DNA from: Lactiplantibacillus pentosus | Lineage (GTDB): Bacteria; Bacillota; Bacilli; Lactobacillales; Lactobacillaceae | Length of the DNA stretch: 64,000 nt | Reading direction: 5' to 3' | Assembly (NCBI RefSeq): GCF_003641185.1 | Contig: NZ_CP032757.1 | Coordinates: forward strand, 3,534,001-3,598,000 | Notes under the pieces: model-generated | What the model saw: only the letters and a program-made list of their open reading frames with translations | The model's database searches: none | What the model was told of the DNA's origin: nothing | Part shown: positions 18,344-26,140 of the stretch, piece after piece | Layout of the letters: each line of letters begins with the position of its first letter | Position numbering within the stretch: position 1 is the first letter of the stretch | Program-made: the position numbers and the translations under genes

Positions 18344-18357
18344 ATAAAGCGCTTTCA
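18344..18357. promoter_or_regulatory. Weak cre-like box upstream of mtlA
   Basis: ATAAAGCGCTTTCA keeps the AAAGCGCTTT core and the CA end but lacks the initial TG of the cre consensus. It lies between the mtlA promoter and the coding sequence, where CcpA could block elongation. Confidence 0.4.
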
Positions 18358-18412
18358 TTTATTGATATTCGCAATCCTCCCTAAAAGCTTTATATGTTGA
18401 TTTTCATCTGCT

Positions 18413-18441
18413 ATTATAATGCCAATATGTTGTTTTTTCAA
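18413..18441 (-). promoter_or_regulatory. Sigma-A promoter of mtlA-mtlD, with upstream AT repeats
   Basis: Minus strand TTGAAA (18441-18436), 17-base spacer, TATAAT (18418-18413). The stretch 18425-18500 behind it holds ACATTTTATG, ACATTTTATT and ATGTTGTTTT repeats similar to those between deoR and hxlA. The rest of the region up to 18595 shows nothing recognisable. Confidence 0.8.
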
Positions 18442-18599
18442 CTTTATTTTTGCTAAAAACAACATTTTATGACAAACAATACATTTTATTTGTTTTGTTT
18501 CTCCATTTAGCATTCGATATACTCATAGCTGACTTTAAATATGCTAGGTTAACATAGCCGACTCGAAATGAATTTTTTGATTCTGAATTAAAAGTGCAC

Positions 18600-18632
18600 A
18601 AAAAAAGCCAGCTTCCCTCAGAAACTGACTTA
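18600..18632 (-). terminator. Terminator after the GH1 gene
   Basis: The minus strand reads AGTCAGTTTC, a short loop, then GAAGCTGGCT and seven T. The stem has wobble pairs. It ends the GH125-GH38-ROK-GH1 operon. Confidence 0.7.
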
Positions 18633-18649
18633 AATACACTCTATTTCAT

Positions 18650-20035
18650 CTAAAACCCATTCCGTCTCCCGGTCGCCGCAAACCATCCTGCTGACTTTTT
18701 CAGCGCCTTAGTTTGGGTGTGAATGTCATCGCGAATCAAGCCATATCGATTGTGGTAGGCATGATTCCACGACCAGCAGTCAATGCCACTCCAGACAAAG
18801 TAGCCTTGGCAATTTGAACCAGCTTCAATTCCCTTCGCTAACGCCGTTAGATGTTCCTTCATGAAATCGATGCGGTAGTCATCTTGGACAACGCCGTGTT
18901 CATCCATAAATCGCTCTTCACCGGCGACACCCATACCATTCTCAGAAATTAGCCACGGAATATTGCCATAATTCTCTTGAATGTTTTGGGCAATGTCTGT
19001 CATTGCCTGCGGATAAATCTCCCAGCCACGATCAACGTTCATAATGCGACCTGGTAGCTCATATTCTTTGAAATAAATATCCGGCATCCATGGTTGCAGA
19101 CCCTTTGGACTAATATCTGGTCGCTGAACACGGAACGGATGATAGTAATTCACGCCCAAATAATCAACTGGATTAGCTGCAATAATCGCAAGCTCCTGTG
19201 GCGTCGCATCCCATAAGACCCCATCCGCAGCCAAGCGATCGACTAATGGTTGTGGAAATTGCCCCAATACGGCTGGATCAAGGAATAGTTTGTTGGACCA
19301 CAATTCGGCAAATTCAGCCGCAGCTTGATCAGCAGGATCATCAGAAGCTGCATATGCTGGCGTTAGATTCAAGATGATGCCAATTTGCTTATTCGCCCCA
19401 GGACAGATTTCATGGAACCGCGCCACAGCCTTGGCGGAGGCCAAGTTCATGTTATACGCCACTTGGACCGCTTTGGAACCATCAATCACCTGCGGATAAT
19501 GCCAGCCATACAAGTATTGACCATCGACGACGACCTTAGGTTCATTGAATGTGAACCAATGATCGACTCGGTCACCAAATAGCTTGAAGCATTGTTCAGC
19601 AAACTTAACAAATAGCTCAACAACATGCTTAGACTCCCATCCATGATACTTGTCATAGAGTTCGACCGGCAAATCAAAGTGATGCAAGTTAATGTAGGGT
19701 GTAATATGATGTGCCAACATGGCGTCGATCACGCGGTTATAGAAGGCGACACCATCCCGATTCAAGCTCGCCGTTTCAAAATCATCAATCAGCCTGGTCC
19801 ACTGAATCGAAGTTCGCAGCCCTTGAATGCCAGCTTGTGCCATCAGCGCCAGATCTTGTTCATAATCGTTGTAAAAGTTCGACGCCGTATCTGGTCCAAC
19901 ACCCTGATCAAATTGGTCAGGTTCCGTTGCGAACCAGTAATCAAATACATTCTGATGTTGCTTATGAAAATTACCTTCCGTCTGCGGGCCAGATGTCGCA
20001 GCTCCCCAAACAAAATTAGTGGGAAAAGTTACCAT
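18650..20035 (-). CDS. GH1 beta-glycosidase (possible beta-mannosidase/beta-glucosidase)
   Basis: 461 residues, full GH1 length. The start FPTNFVWGAATSGPQTEG is typical, with acid/base in FTFNEPK (about E167) and nucleophile in ISENGMG (about E363). In relatives that cleave 6-phospho-beta-glycosides the C-terminal phosphate loop carries Ser...Lys...Tyr; here it reads SWNHAYHNRYG, with His where Lys is expected. That argues for an unphosphorylated substrate and agrees with the absence of a PTS in this operon. It is the last gene behind GH125, GH38 and a ROK kinase (12 bases after the kinase). The core Man-beta-1,4-GlcNAc of N-glycans would be a fitting substrate, but this is inference; a cellobiose-type glucosidase is the alternative. 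No signal peptide. Confidence 0.85.
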   Translation of the reverse strand: MVTFPTNFVWGAATSGPQTEGNFHKQHQNVFDYWFATEPDQFDQGVGPDTASNFYNDYEQDLALMAQAGIQGLRTSIQWTRLIDDFETASLNRDGVAFYNRVIDAMLAHHITPYINLHHFDLPVELYDKYHGWESKHVVELFVKFAEQCFKLFGDRVDHWFTFNEPKVVVDGQYLYGWHYPQVIDGSKAVQVAYNMNLASAKAVARFHEICPGANKQIGIILNLTPAYAASDDPADQAAAEFAELWSNKLFLDPAVLGQFPQPLVDRLAADGVLWDATPQELAIIAANPVDYLGVNYYHPFRVQRPDISPKGLQPWMPDIYFKEYELPGRIMNVDRGWEIYPQAMTDIAQNIQENYGNIPWLISENGMGVAGEERFMDEHGVVQDDYRIDFMKEHLTALAKGIEAGSNCQGYFVWSGIDCWSWNHAYHNRYGLIRDDIHTQTKALKKSAGWFAATGRRNGF

Positions 20036-20047
20036 GCTTGTATCCTC

Positions 20048-20929
20048 CTACACCTGCTGGGACTGTTCAAAATCAACGGCAGCTCCACGTAAGTTAGCTT
20101 CATCCGTATACTGACACAATGCGAGCTCAGGCTTGAGCGTCGCAATTTCAACTTGTTCATAGATTCCAGCTAACGCCCGCTGAATCCCTGGAATCAAGTC
20201 TGGGTTATTTGAAACACCGCCACCGAGAATAATCTTTTCTGGATCAAAACTATATTGCAAGTTAAAAATGCCTTGAGCCAACGCGTCATACATTGTCTCA
20301 ATTTCGTGGCGTGCTGCGATATCACCCGCATCCGCCAACTGATACAACTGCTGGCCCGATAGCGCACCCGTTTGACCGGTCATTTCCTGATAACGGCGAA
20401 TCGCATTCGGAACGGTCCCTAATTCACTCAACGTACCGGTTGCATCGATCTTCGTGTAACCAAATTCACCACCAAATAGATGAGCGCCATGCCAGATTTG
20501 ATGATTGAAAATCAACGCACCACCGACACCCGTACCGATCACGAGGAAGGCTAAACTGGCTGCACCTCGTCCAGCACCCGTGGTTGCTTCTGCCAACGCC
20601 GCGCAATTCGCATCATTTTCCATACTGACTGGTAAGTTGAACAGCGCTGTCAATTCAGCCTGAATCGGAAAATTATGAATGTATGGAATCGCACTCGCAC
20701 CTTCGATCACACCCGTGGCTTTATTCACGGATCCTGGCGAACTAATACCAACGCCCACAATGTCTGCTTGTGCCTTCATCGCGTTAACTTCTCGCTGCAA
20801 CAAATCCATAAATGCCGCCTTAGTTGTCGGCGTTTCAATCGCATGGTGGGACATCAATGTGGCGTCTTGCCAAATCGCAAATTTAATCGAAGTGCCACCA
20901 ATATCGATCAATCCTAATGGTGCCATCAT
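20048..20929 (-). CDS. ROK-family sugar kinase (glucokinase/mannokinase type)
   Basis: 293 residues. The ATP-binding start GLIDIGGTSIKFAIW, VGVGISSPGSV, the sugar-binding ENDANCAALAE, the second phosphate site LVIGTGVGGA and GGEFGYTKID match ROK kinases. The zinc motif CxCGxxGC of many glucokinases is absent. Its ATG overlaps the TGA of the GH38 gene, so it is translationally coupled to a mannosidase. In that setting it probably phosphorylates free mannose or GlcNAc/glucose released in the cytoplasm; the specificity is not readable. It corresponds in position to the ROK gene of the pneumococcal N-glycan locus. Confidence 0.88.
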   Translation of the reverse strand: MMAPLGLIDIGGTSIKFAIWQDATLMSHHAIETPTTKAAFMDLLQREVNAMKAQADIVGVGISSPGSVNKATGVIEGASAIPYIHNFPIQAELTALFNLPVSMENDANCAALAEATTGAGRGAASLAFLVIGTGVGGALIFNHQIWHGAHLFGGEFGYTKIDATGTLSELGTVPNAIRRYQEMTGQTGALSGQQLYQLADAGDIAARHEIETMYDALAQGIFNLQYSFDPEKIILGGGVSNNPDLIPGIQRALAGIYEQVEIATLKPELALCQYTDEANLRGAAVDFEQSQQV

Positions 20930-23628
20930 GAGCGCTCCTTTTCCGTGAATAATAACGTCTTGATCTCTGCTGCTGCTAATGTCGTCGAATCGACATCAGT
21001 TAAGGGCTCTTCAAAGAAGTTGACGGGTTCCGCCTGCAAATCGCCTACTGACACGCTCAATGGCACTTGGCGATCGCCTAAGTTATAGCCGCGTAACGTC
21101 ATTCCCGTGCCGGTATTGGCTCGTTTCAAGCTGGTCACTGCAAATTCCGGCGTATTTACCTCAAGATACTGATGATCCGCAGCTAACGTGCCAGCGTGCC
21201 GTGTTGTCTGTTGAACACTAAATGGTGTCTGAGCACCTTGAGCACGCTGATAACTAGCCACCTGTTGCGCTTCAGAGCCATCCGTCAGCTCAACGCTGTA
21301 GTTAAAGGTGAATTCACCCTGACACTGGGCTTCCGGTGTTGCAAAATAACCCCAATCACCCATCTCGCCCACACAACGAAGCATCGTCAACGCAATCGTA
21401 TTATCTTGCGGCAAGATCTCATACTCATTCAAGCCAAAGTTACCGACTGTGACACCATTAGCTTCGTTGAAGACACTCGCAAAGGCTTGTTGATGTTGTG
21501 GATTGGTTGGATTCTGCCAATTTTTAGCAGGATGGTTAGGTCGCGTGACCGTTTCATAAATCGAGTCAGCGACGTGCGTTTCAGCGACTAGTGCCGTCTT
21601 GAATAGTACCCGGAGCCGATGATCCTTGGCCTGATTATTCAGATGTGATTCAAACTGCAATTGACGGCTATGCGGATTCAGCCGAATCTTGGTCGTGATG
21701 GTTAGCGGCACTTTCTCAGCCGACCGTTTTGCAGTCCGCTTTGTGATATCAATCACCGCTTGCGTTTCTTGGGCTAACTGGTCATCCGCCGAAACTGGGA
21801 CTTCAAGATAATTAGTCAGCTCCAATTCACTACCTAATTCGTCCGCATGAACCAGGCGCACGTCCATCGGAAAGTCCGTTGAATAATAAGCGTGATTATC
21901 CGCCGTCTGCCGATAAATATACTCATTACCCATGTCACCCGTATCTTCGAAGACCAACATTTGATGATAAACTTTGCCCGTCTCGCGATTAGTCATCGTT
22001 AAGCTACCATCGTCTTCGACCACGACCTTTAGCCATTCATTACTGATCAATCGGGGTTGGGCCTTCACTGCTGAATCTGCCACACCTGCCTGGGTAGCTG
22101 GTTGTAACGCTAGTGTGCGCCATGCAAAGGCTGGCATATCAACCATATTCAGTTCGATCGTCAATTCGATTGCCTGGAAAGGTTCGCGGAACCGATCCTT
22201 AGGCAAGTCATAGTGAAATGCCACTTGTTGATCAATCAGACGGAACGGTACACTTTGGCCATGGGCATCCACGACCATCAATTCTGGGAGCGCCTTCAAT
22301 TGTTGGATAAGTTGGGCCCGTTGTTCTTGAATCGAGCCAGCGGCACTAAAATCAATCCGATTCCATTCAACAACGATCCGCGTCAATCCAGACTTTGTAA
22401 ATCCAGTCGTATTGACCACCACAAATGGTTTTGCTTGCGTACCAAATTCAACGGTATTGATTTTCGCCGTCAGCGTCATCAATGCGTCGTGGGTAATAAA
22501 TCGGGCCACTTCTTGCGATTTTGCGAGTCGCGTTAACATTTCACGATGAACTTCGTCAACAGAGCAACCACAAATACTGTCATGTGGGTGGTTCTGTAAT
22601 AACAATTTCCAGGCATACCGGAGCCGATCGTGGGGATAATCTTGAGCAGTATACGCCATAGTCGCTAAGGGTTCGGCTTGATTTTCTAACAAGCGCTCGT
22701 TCTTAGTGTTTTCTTGCTTCAAATAGACGCGGCTCGAAGCTGTATTGGCCAAGGTATACCAGCCATCCGTCTCCTGACTCGTCAACTCCCCATGAATCGT
22801 ACTTAAATCTTGAGGTAAGTCCGCACTCAGCGTTGACAGATAGTCAGTAAAGTTCGTATGAATAAATTCATAATTTGGGTAGAGCTCATTGGCAACTTTA
22901 ATGGCCGCCGTAACGTCTAATTGAACTGGTTGGTGGTCGACACCATTCATCATCAATAAGTTATCCGTCGAGGCAAATTTTTCGGCATCCGCCAACTTTT
23001 GATCCCAGAAAGCCTTCGCAGCGGATTTTTCGACTGGAATCTCATTCCCATTACTATACCAATTGGCAAATAACAAGCCTAAAATGCGCGTGCCATCAGG
23101 ACCTTGCCACCACATTTCAGAATATTGTGACGCATAGTCCGCATCGCCAACCTGATTATTAAACCCAGTCGGTGTCACGCCGCGGCCAAATGCGGCAGTC
23201 TTCAAGTTGGCTAAGGCCATCATTTGTGGCGTTTGACCCATGTTACCGAATGTATCTGGGAAATAACCGAGTGGGACTTCCTGCCCGTATTCACGTGCTT
23301 GGTCACGGCCAATAATCATATTCCGCACGTTAGATTCAGGACTGATGAGGAAATCGTCCTGGAGGATATAGAATGGTCCGATGCGGAGCTTACCTGCCTT
23401 GATGGCAGCCGCGAGTTCTGGTTTGCGTTCTGGACGAACTGCCAGGTAATCATCCAAAGCAATCATTTGGCCATCTAAGTGAAAGCTATCGAAATCTGGG
23501 TCATGTTTGAAAATATCTAACAAATTATCGATTAATGTGACTAATCGCATGTGGTGCTGCTCAAAAGGCATGTACCACTCGCGGTCCCAATGACTATGGG
23601 AAATGATAAAAACTTTTTTCTTGGTCAT
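20926..23628 (-). CDS. GH38 alpha-mannosidase
   Basis: 900 residues, the usual bacterial GH38 size. The zinc-binding HSHWDREWYMPFEQ (H11, D15) lies at the start, the nucleophile Asp125 in GYFPDTFGNMGQTPQM, and the third metal region in LLLQNHPHDSICGCSVDEVH. The C-terminal half is the beta-sandwich part of the family. No signal peptide, so it works inside the cell on imported oligosaccharide. Bacterial homologues in streptococci remove alpha-1,3-linked mannose from N-glycans. It is second in the operon, 6 bases after the GH125 gene, and overlaps the ROK kinase by 4 bases. Confidence 0.93.
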   Translation of the reverse strand: MTKKKVFIISHSHWDREWYMPFEQHHMRLVTLIDNLLDIFKHDPDFDSFHLDGQMIALDDYLAVRPERKPELAAAIKAGKLRIGPFYILQDDFLISPESNVRNMIIGRDQAREYGQEVPLGYFPDTFGNMGQTPQMMALANLKTAAFGRGVTPTGFNNQVGDADYASQYSEMWWQGPDGTRILGLLFANWYSNGNEIPVEKSAAKAFWDQKLADAEKFASTDNLLMMNGVDHQPVQLDVTAAIKVANELYPNYEFIHTNFTDYLSTLSADLPQDLSTIHGELTSQETDGWYTLANTASSRVYLKQENTKNERLLENQAEPLATMAYTAQDYPHDRLRYAWKLLLQNHPHDSICGCSVDEVHREMLTRLAKSQEVARFITHDALMTLTAKINTVEFGTQAKPFVVVNTTGFTKSGLTRIVVEWNRIDFSAAGSIQEQRAQLIQQLKALPELMVVDAHGQSVPFRLIDQQVAFHYDLPKDRFREPFQAIELTIELNMVDMPAFAWRTLALQPATQAGVADSAVKAQPRLISNEWLKVVVEDDGSLTMTNRETGKVYHQMLVFEDTGDMGNEYIYRQTADNHAYYSTDFPMDVRLVHADELGSELELTNYLEVPVSADDQLAQETQAVIDITKRTAKRSAEKVPLTITTKIRLNPHSRQLQFESHLNNQAKDHRLRVLFKTALVAETHVADSIYETVTRPNHPAKNWQNPTNPQHQQAFASVFNEANGVTVGNFGLNEYEILPQDNTIALTMLRCVGEMGDWGYFATPEAQCQGEFTFNYSVELTDGSEAQQVASYQRAQGAQTPFSVQQTTRHAGTLAADHQYLEVNTPEFAVTSLKRANTGTGMTLRGYNLGDRQVPLSVSVGDLQAEPVNFFEEPLTDVDSTTLAAAEIKTLLFTEKERS

Positions 23629-23634
23629 ATTTAA

Positions 23635-24924
23635 TTACCTCTCAATTTTGAATCCCAGTGTTGTCAGTAACAATTCGCAATACATCATATTGGCCCACGA
23701 GAACCACTCGCGAGTGAATTGGGTATCGTCATCCACGTTGAACGATTCATGCATCAAGTCCGTGCCACCAGTGGTTTTAATTAACATCTGTAACGCAGCT
23801 AGCTGTTGGTCACGACTATTGGTCGTCAAGCCTTCCATGGCAATCGCAATTGGCCAAATGTAATGTGCTGGTGTGTGGGGGCTTCCTTGGCCCGCTGCCA
23901 AGTGACCGCTGTAATAATACGGATTTTCCGGACTCAACAAAGTCTGGCGAGTACGTTGATAGTTAGGATCCAGCAAATCACAATAGCCGAGGTACGGCGC
24001 GCTCAACAAGCTGGGAACATTACCATCGTCCATTAATTTGGCATGACCGAGACCATCCACTTCATACGCATAGACTTTTTCACCATTCGCGTTCGTGGTG
24101 TACCCATACGTTTCAATCCCATCACGAACTGCGGTTTGGAGTCGGCGTGCTCGAGCAACGATATTAGGATCATCTAGGACGCTACTGAAGATAACTTGTA
24201 GATAGTCCAAGATCACAACGGCAAACATGTTCGCCGGAATCAGATACCCGTACTCACACGCATCATCGCTTGGACGAAAACCGGACCAGATCATCCCAGT
24301 GTCCGCAACTGGCGTCCCCAGACCATCCCGTTCAAGTGTATCTTCAGGGCGATCGACAGTCCGCACAAAGCGGTATGGTGAGGTGGCATGATGTTGCTCA
24401 GTCTCAAAGGTTGTCAGCAGCCTTTTGACACCGGTTACAAAATTATCATCGAATTGGGCAGTTACCCCGGTATTTTTATACAACAGATAGGCCAACTGAA
24501 CCGGATAACAGAGTGAATCGATCTCAAACTTCCGTTCCCAAATCCACGGTCCCATCTCGGTCTGATCGGTCTGATGACCGTGTCCATTGGCCGTCTCGTT
24601 GAAGGCGTTAGCGTAGGGATCGATCGCCATATTAAAGAATTGGCGTTGAACGACTCGCGTAATTAAAGTCGCAATTGCGGGTTGCTCATGTGCTAGTGCC
24701 AGATATGGTCGAACCTGGGCCGTCGAATCGCGTTGCCACATTGCTGGAATATCACCGGTCAAGATAAAGGCGTAACCTTGTTCATCATCTGAAATCGTCG
24801 TCTCTAGTGTGTTCAAAAACGTCTTTTGAAAGACCGTCCCTAACTGGGGATCGATTGGTTGACTCAATTGATTGATCTTATTCACAAATTGTTGAACGTG
24901 CGAATCTACATAGTTGGTTGTCAT
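23635..24924 (-). CDS. GH125 exo-alpha-1,6-mannosidase
   Basis: 429 residues, normal for GH125 (metal-independent alpha-mannosidase). Family marks: FILTGDIPAMWQRDSTAQVR near 53-72, NGHGHQTDQTEMGPWIWERKFE, GMIWSGFRPSDDACEYGYL and the C-terminal MHESFNVDDDTQFTREWFSW. It hydrolyses non-reducing alpha-1,6-mannose, as found in N-glycan cores and yeast mannan backbones, in the cytoplasm. It is the first gene of the operon; its promoter overlaps a WTGATATATCAW operator and is divergent from the GntR-1 gene. Confidence 0.92.
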   Translation of the reverse strand: MTTNYVDSHVQQFVNKINQLSQPIDPQLGTVFQKTFLNTLETTISDDEQGYAFILTGDIPAMWQRDSTAQVRPYLALAHEQPAIATLITRVVQRQFFNMAIDPYANAFNETANGHGHQTDQTEMGPWIWERKFEIDSLCYPVQLAYLLYKNTGVTAQFDDNFVTGVKRLLTTFETEQHHATSPYRFVRTVDRPEDTLERDGLGTPVADTGMIWSGFRPSDDACEYGYLIPANMFAVVILDYLQVIFSSVLDDPNIVARARRLQTAVRDGIETYGYTTNANGEKVYAYEVDGLGHAKLMDDGNVPSLLSAPYLGYCDLLDPNYQRTRQTLLSPENPYYYSGHLAAGQGSPHTPAHYIWPIAIAMEGLTTNSRDQQLAALQMLIKTTGGTDLMHESFNVDDDTQFTREWFSWANMMYCELLLTTLGFKIER

Positions 24925-24943
24925 GTTTTCACCTCGTAATTTG

Positions 24944-24952
24944 ATATATCAT
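24944..24952. promoter_or_regulatory. Candidate GntR operator 1 (ATATATCAT) at the GH125 promoter
   Basis: TTGATATATCAT at 24941-24952 lies just downstream of the GH125 -10 box, at the expected transcription start. The same core occurs at 25028, 43364 and 48177. Confidence 0.6.
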
Positions 24953-24960
24953 TTCAACTA

Positions 24961-24988
24961 ATTATAGCATGTACACCCCGATTGTCTA
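24961..24988 (-). promoter_or_regulatory. Promoter of the GH125-GH38-ROK-GH1 operon
   Basis: Minus strand -10 TATAAT (24966-24961), with TAGACA (24988-24983) 16 bases upstream as a candidate -35. TATATCAAATATCA lies next to the -35 and adds further half-sites of the operator motif. Confidence 0.65.
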
Positions 24989-25027
24989 TATCAAATATCA
25001 ACTAATTCTTCCCTTTTATCGTCAAAA

Positions 25028-25038
25028 ATGATATATTT
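25028..25038. promoter_or_regulatory. Candidate GntR operator 2 (ATGATATATTT) before the GntR-1 gene
   Basis: ATGATATATTT lies 34 bases before the gntR-1 start codon and overlaps a possible -10 (TATATT). The same 11 bases recur across the GH20 start codon on the minus strand, which points to autoregulation and shared control. Confidence 0.6.
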
Positions 25039-25071
25039 ACACTAAACTTATTTGGAAGAAAGGAACTTTTG

Positions 25072-26136
25072 ATGTCGAAATCTGAACCACGCTATTTAAC
25101 CATCTATAATCACCTAAAAGCACAAATCACTGCCGGCACCTTAACTGCCAATGAACAGCTCCCGACTGAATTACAACTCGCTAAAACCTTTAATGTCAGT
25201 CGAATTACATCTAAACGGGCACTCACAGAGTTGGAAAGTCAGGGACTGATCTACCGTAAGCAAGGTAGTGGTAGCTTTGTACAACCAACTGTACAGACTG
25301 CAGCTAGCAAGCAGATTCTACTGGTCTTACCGTTTCCCACGGACGCTGGGCTTGGCGACTATGCCTCTGGTGTCAGCGCCGCTGCAAGCAAACACCACTA
25401 TCAAGCCGTTACGATGGATCCAAGCAGCTTTTTTCAATTATCAACGCTTGAGATCCAGCAAAACTATGCGGGTGTCATTTATTTACCCCAAGACTTGTAT
25501 CAAGAAGCTGAGCAACTCTTTAAGCTGAAGCTCGCACAGGTTCCAATCGTCATTCTTGATAAGACCCTGCCTGAGCTGGCGTTGCCCGTTGTCAGTGCCG
25601 ACAACTTTAGTGGTGGGCAAATTGCCACTAATCACTTAATTGAACTAGGCCATCAGCAGATCCTATTCTACGCACAACGGAATCAGACCGTTCTACCAAG
25701 CTCGGTCTATGAACGCTATTTTGGCTATTTACAGGCACTGCACCAACATCAGTTAAATCCGGTGGCGGCCTTGGCAGATTTGCCTAAACTGAACCAGTAC
25801 AGTGCATCCGACTGGTTAACGTTCCTGAAAGACCAGAAGATCACCGCCATCGTTGTCGAAAACGACTTGATTGCGATTAAATTAATGAATGAGTTACGTC
25901 AAGTCGACAATCAGATTTGGCAGCAACTTTCAATCGTTGGCTTTGATAACATTCAAGCAGCTAGTCTGACTTATCCAACACTAACCACTATCGCTCAAGA
26001 TTTTAAAGGGATGGGCAAAAAGGCCGTAGACCTATTACTAGACGCACCAACGACGGCTGAAACAATCCGTTTACCCGTACAACTCATCACCCGTGATTCG
26101 ACTCGACCATTGCAACCAGCATTCAAGGAGGATTAA
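25072..26136 (+). CDS. GntR/LacI-type (AraR-like) regulator 1
   Basis: 354 residues. The N-terminal GntR winged helix (RYLTIYNHLKAQITAGTLTA, ELQLAKTFNVSRITSKRALTEL) is fused to a LacI-type sensor domain (ILLVLPFPTDAGLGDYASGV, VVSADNFSGGQIATNHLIEL, LSIVGFDNIQAASLTYPTLT), the AraR architecture. ATG 25072 has GAAAGGAAC upstream. It is divergent from the alpha-mannosidase operon and leads into the GH92 gene after 4 bases. It is the most likely local repressor, responding to a mannose-containing oligosaccharide. A close paralogue lies at 48267. Confidence 0.9.
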   Translation: MSKSEPRYLTIYNHLKAQITAGTLTANEQLPTELQLAKTFNVSRITSKRALTELESQGLIYRKQGSGSFVQPTVQTAASKQILLVLPFPTDAGLGDYASGVSAAASKHHYQAVTMDPSSFFQLSTLEIQQNYAGVIYLPQDLYQEAEQLFKLKLAQVPIVILDKTLPELALPVVSADNFSGGQIATNHLIELGHQQILFYAQRNQTVLPSSVYERYFGYLQALHQHQLNPVAALADLPKLNQYSASDWLTFLKDQKITAIVVENDLIAIKLMNELRQVDNQIWQQLSIVGFDNIQAASLTYPTLTTIAQDFKGMGKKAVDLLLDAPTTAETIRLPVQLITRDSTRPLQPAFKED

Positions 26137-26140
26137 CATC

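Noticed and set aside
19625..20092. 155-codon open frame on the plus strand
   Set aside because: Antisense to the GH1 and ROK genes; no family features or ribosome site.
21196..21591. 131-codon open frame on the plus strand
   Set aside because: Antisense shadow of the GH38 gene.
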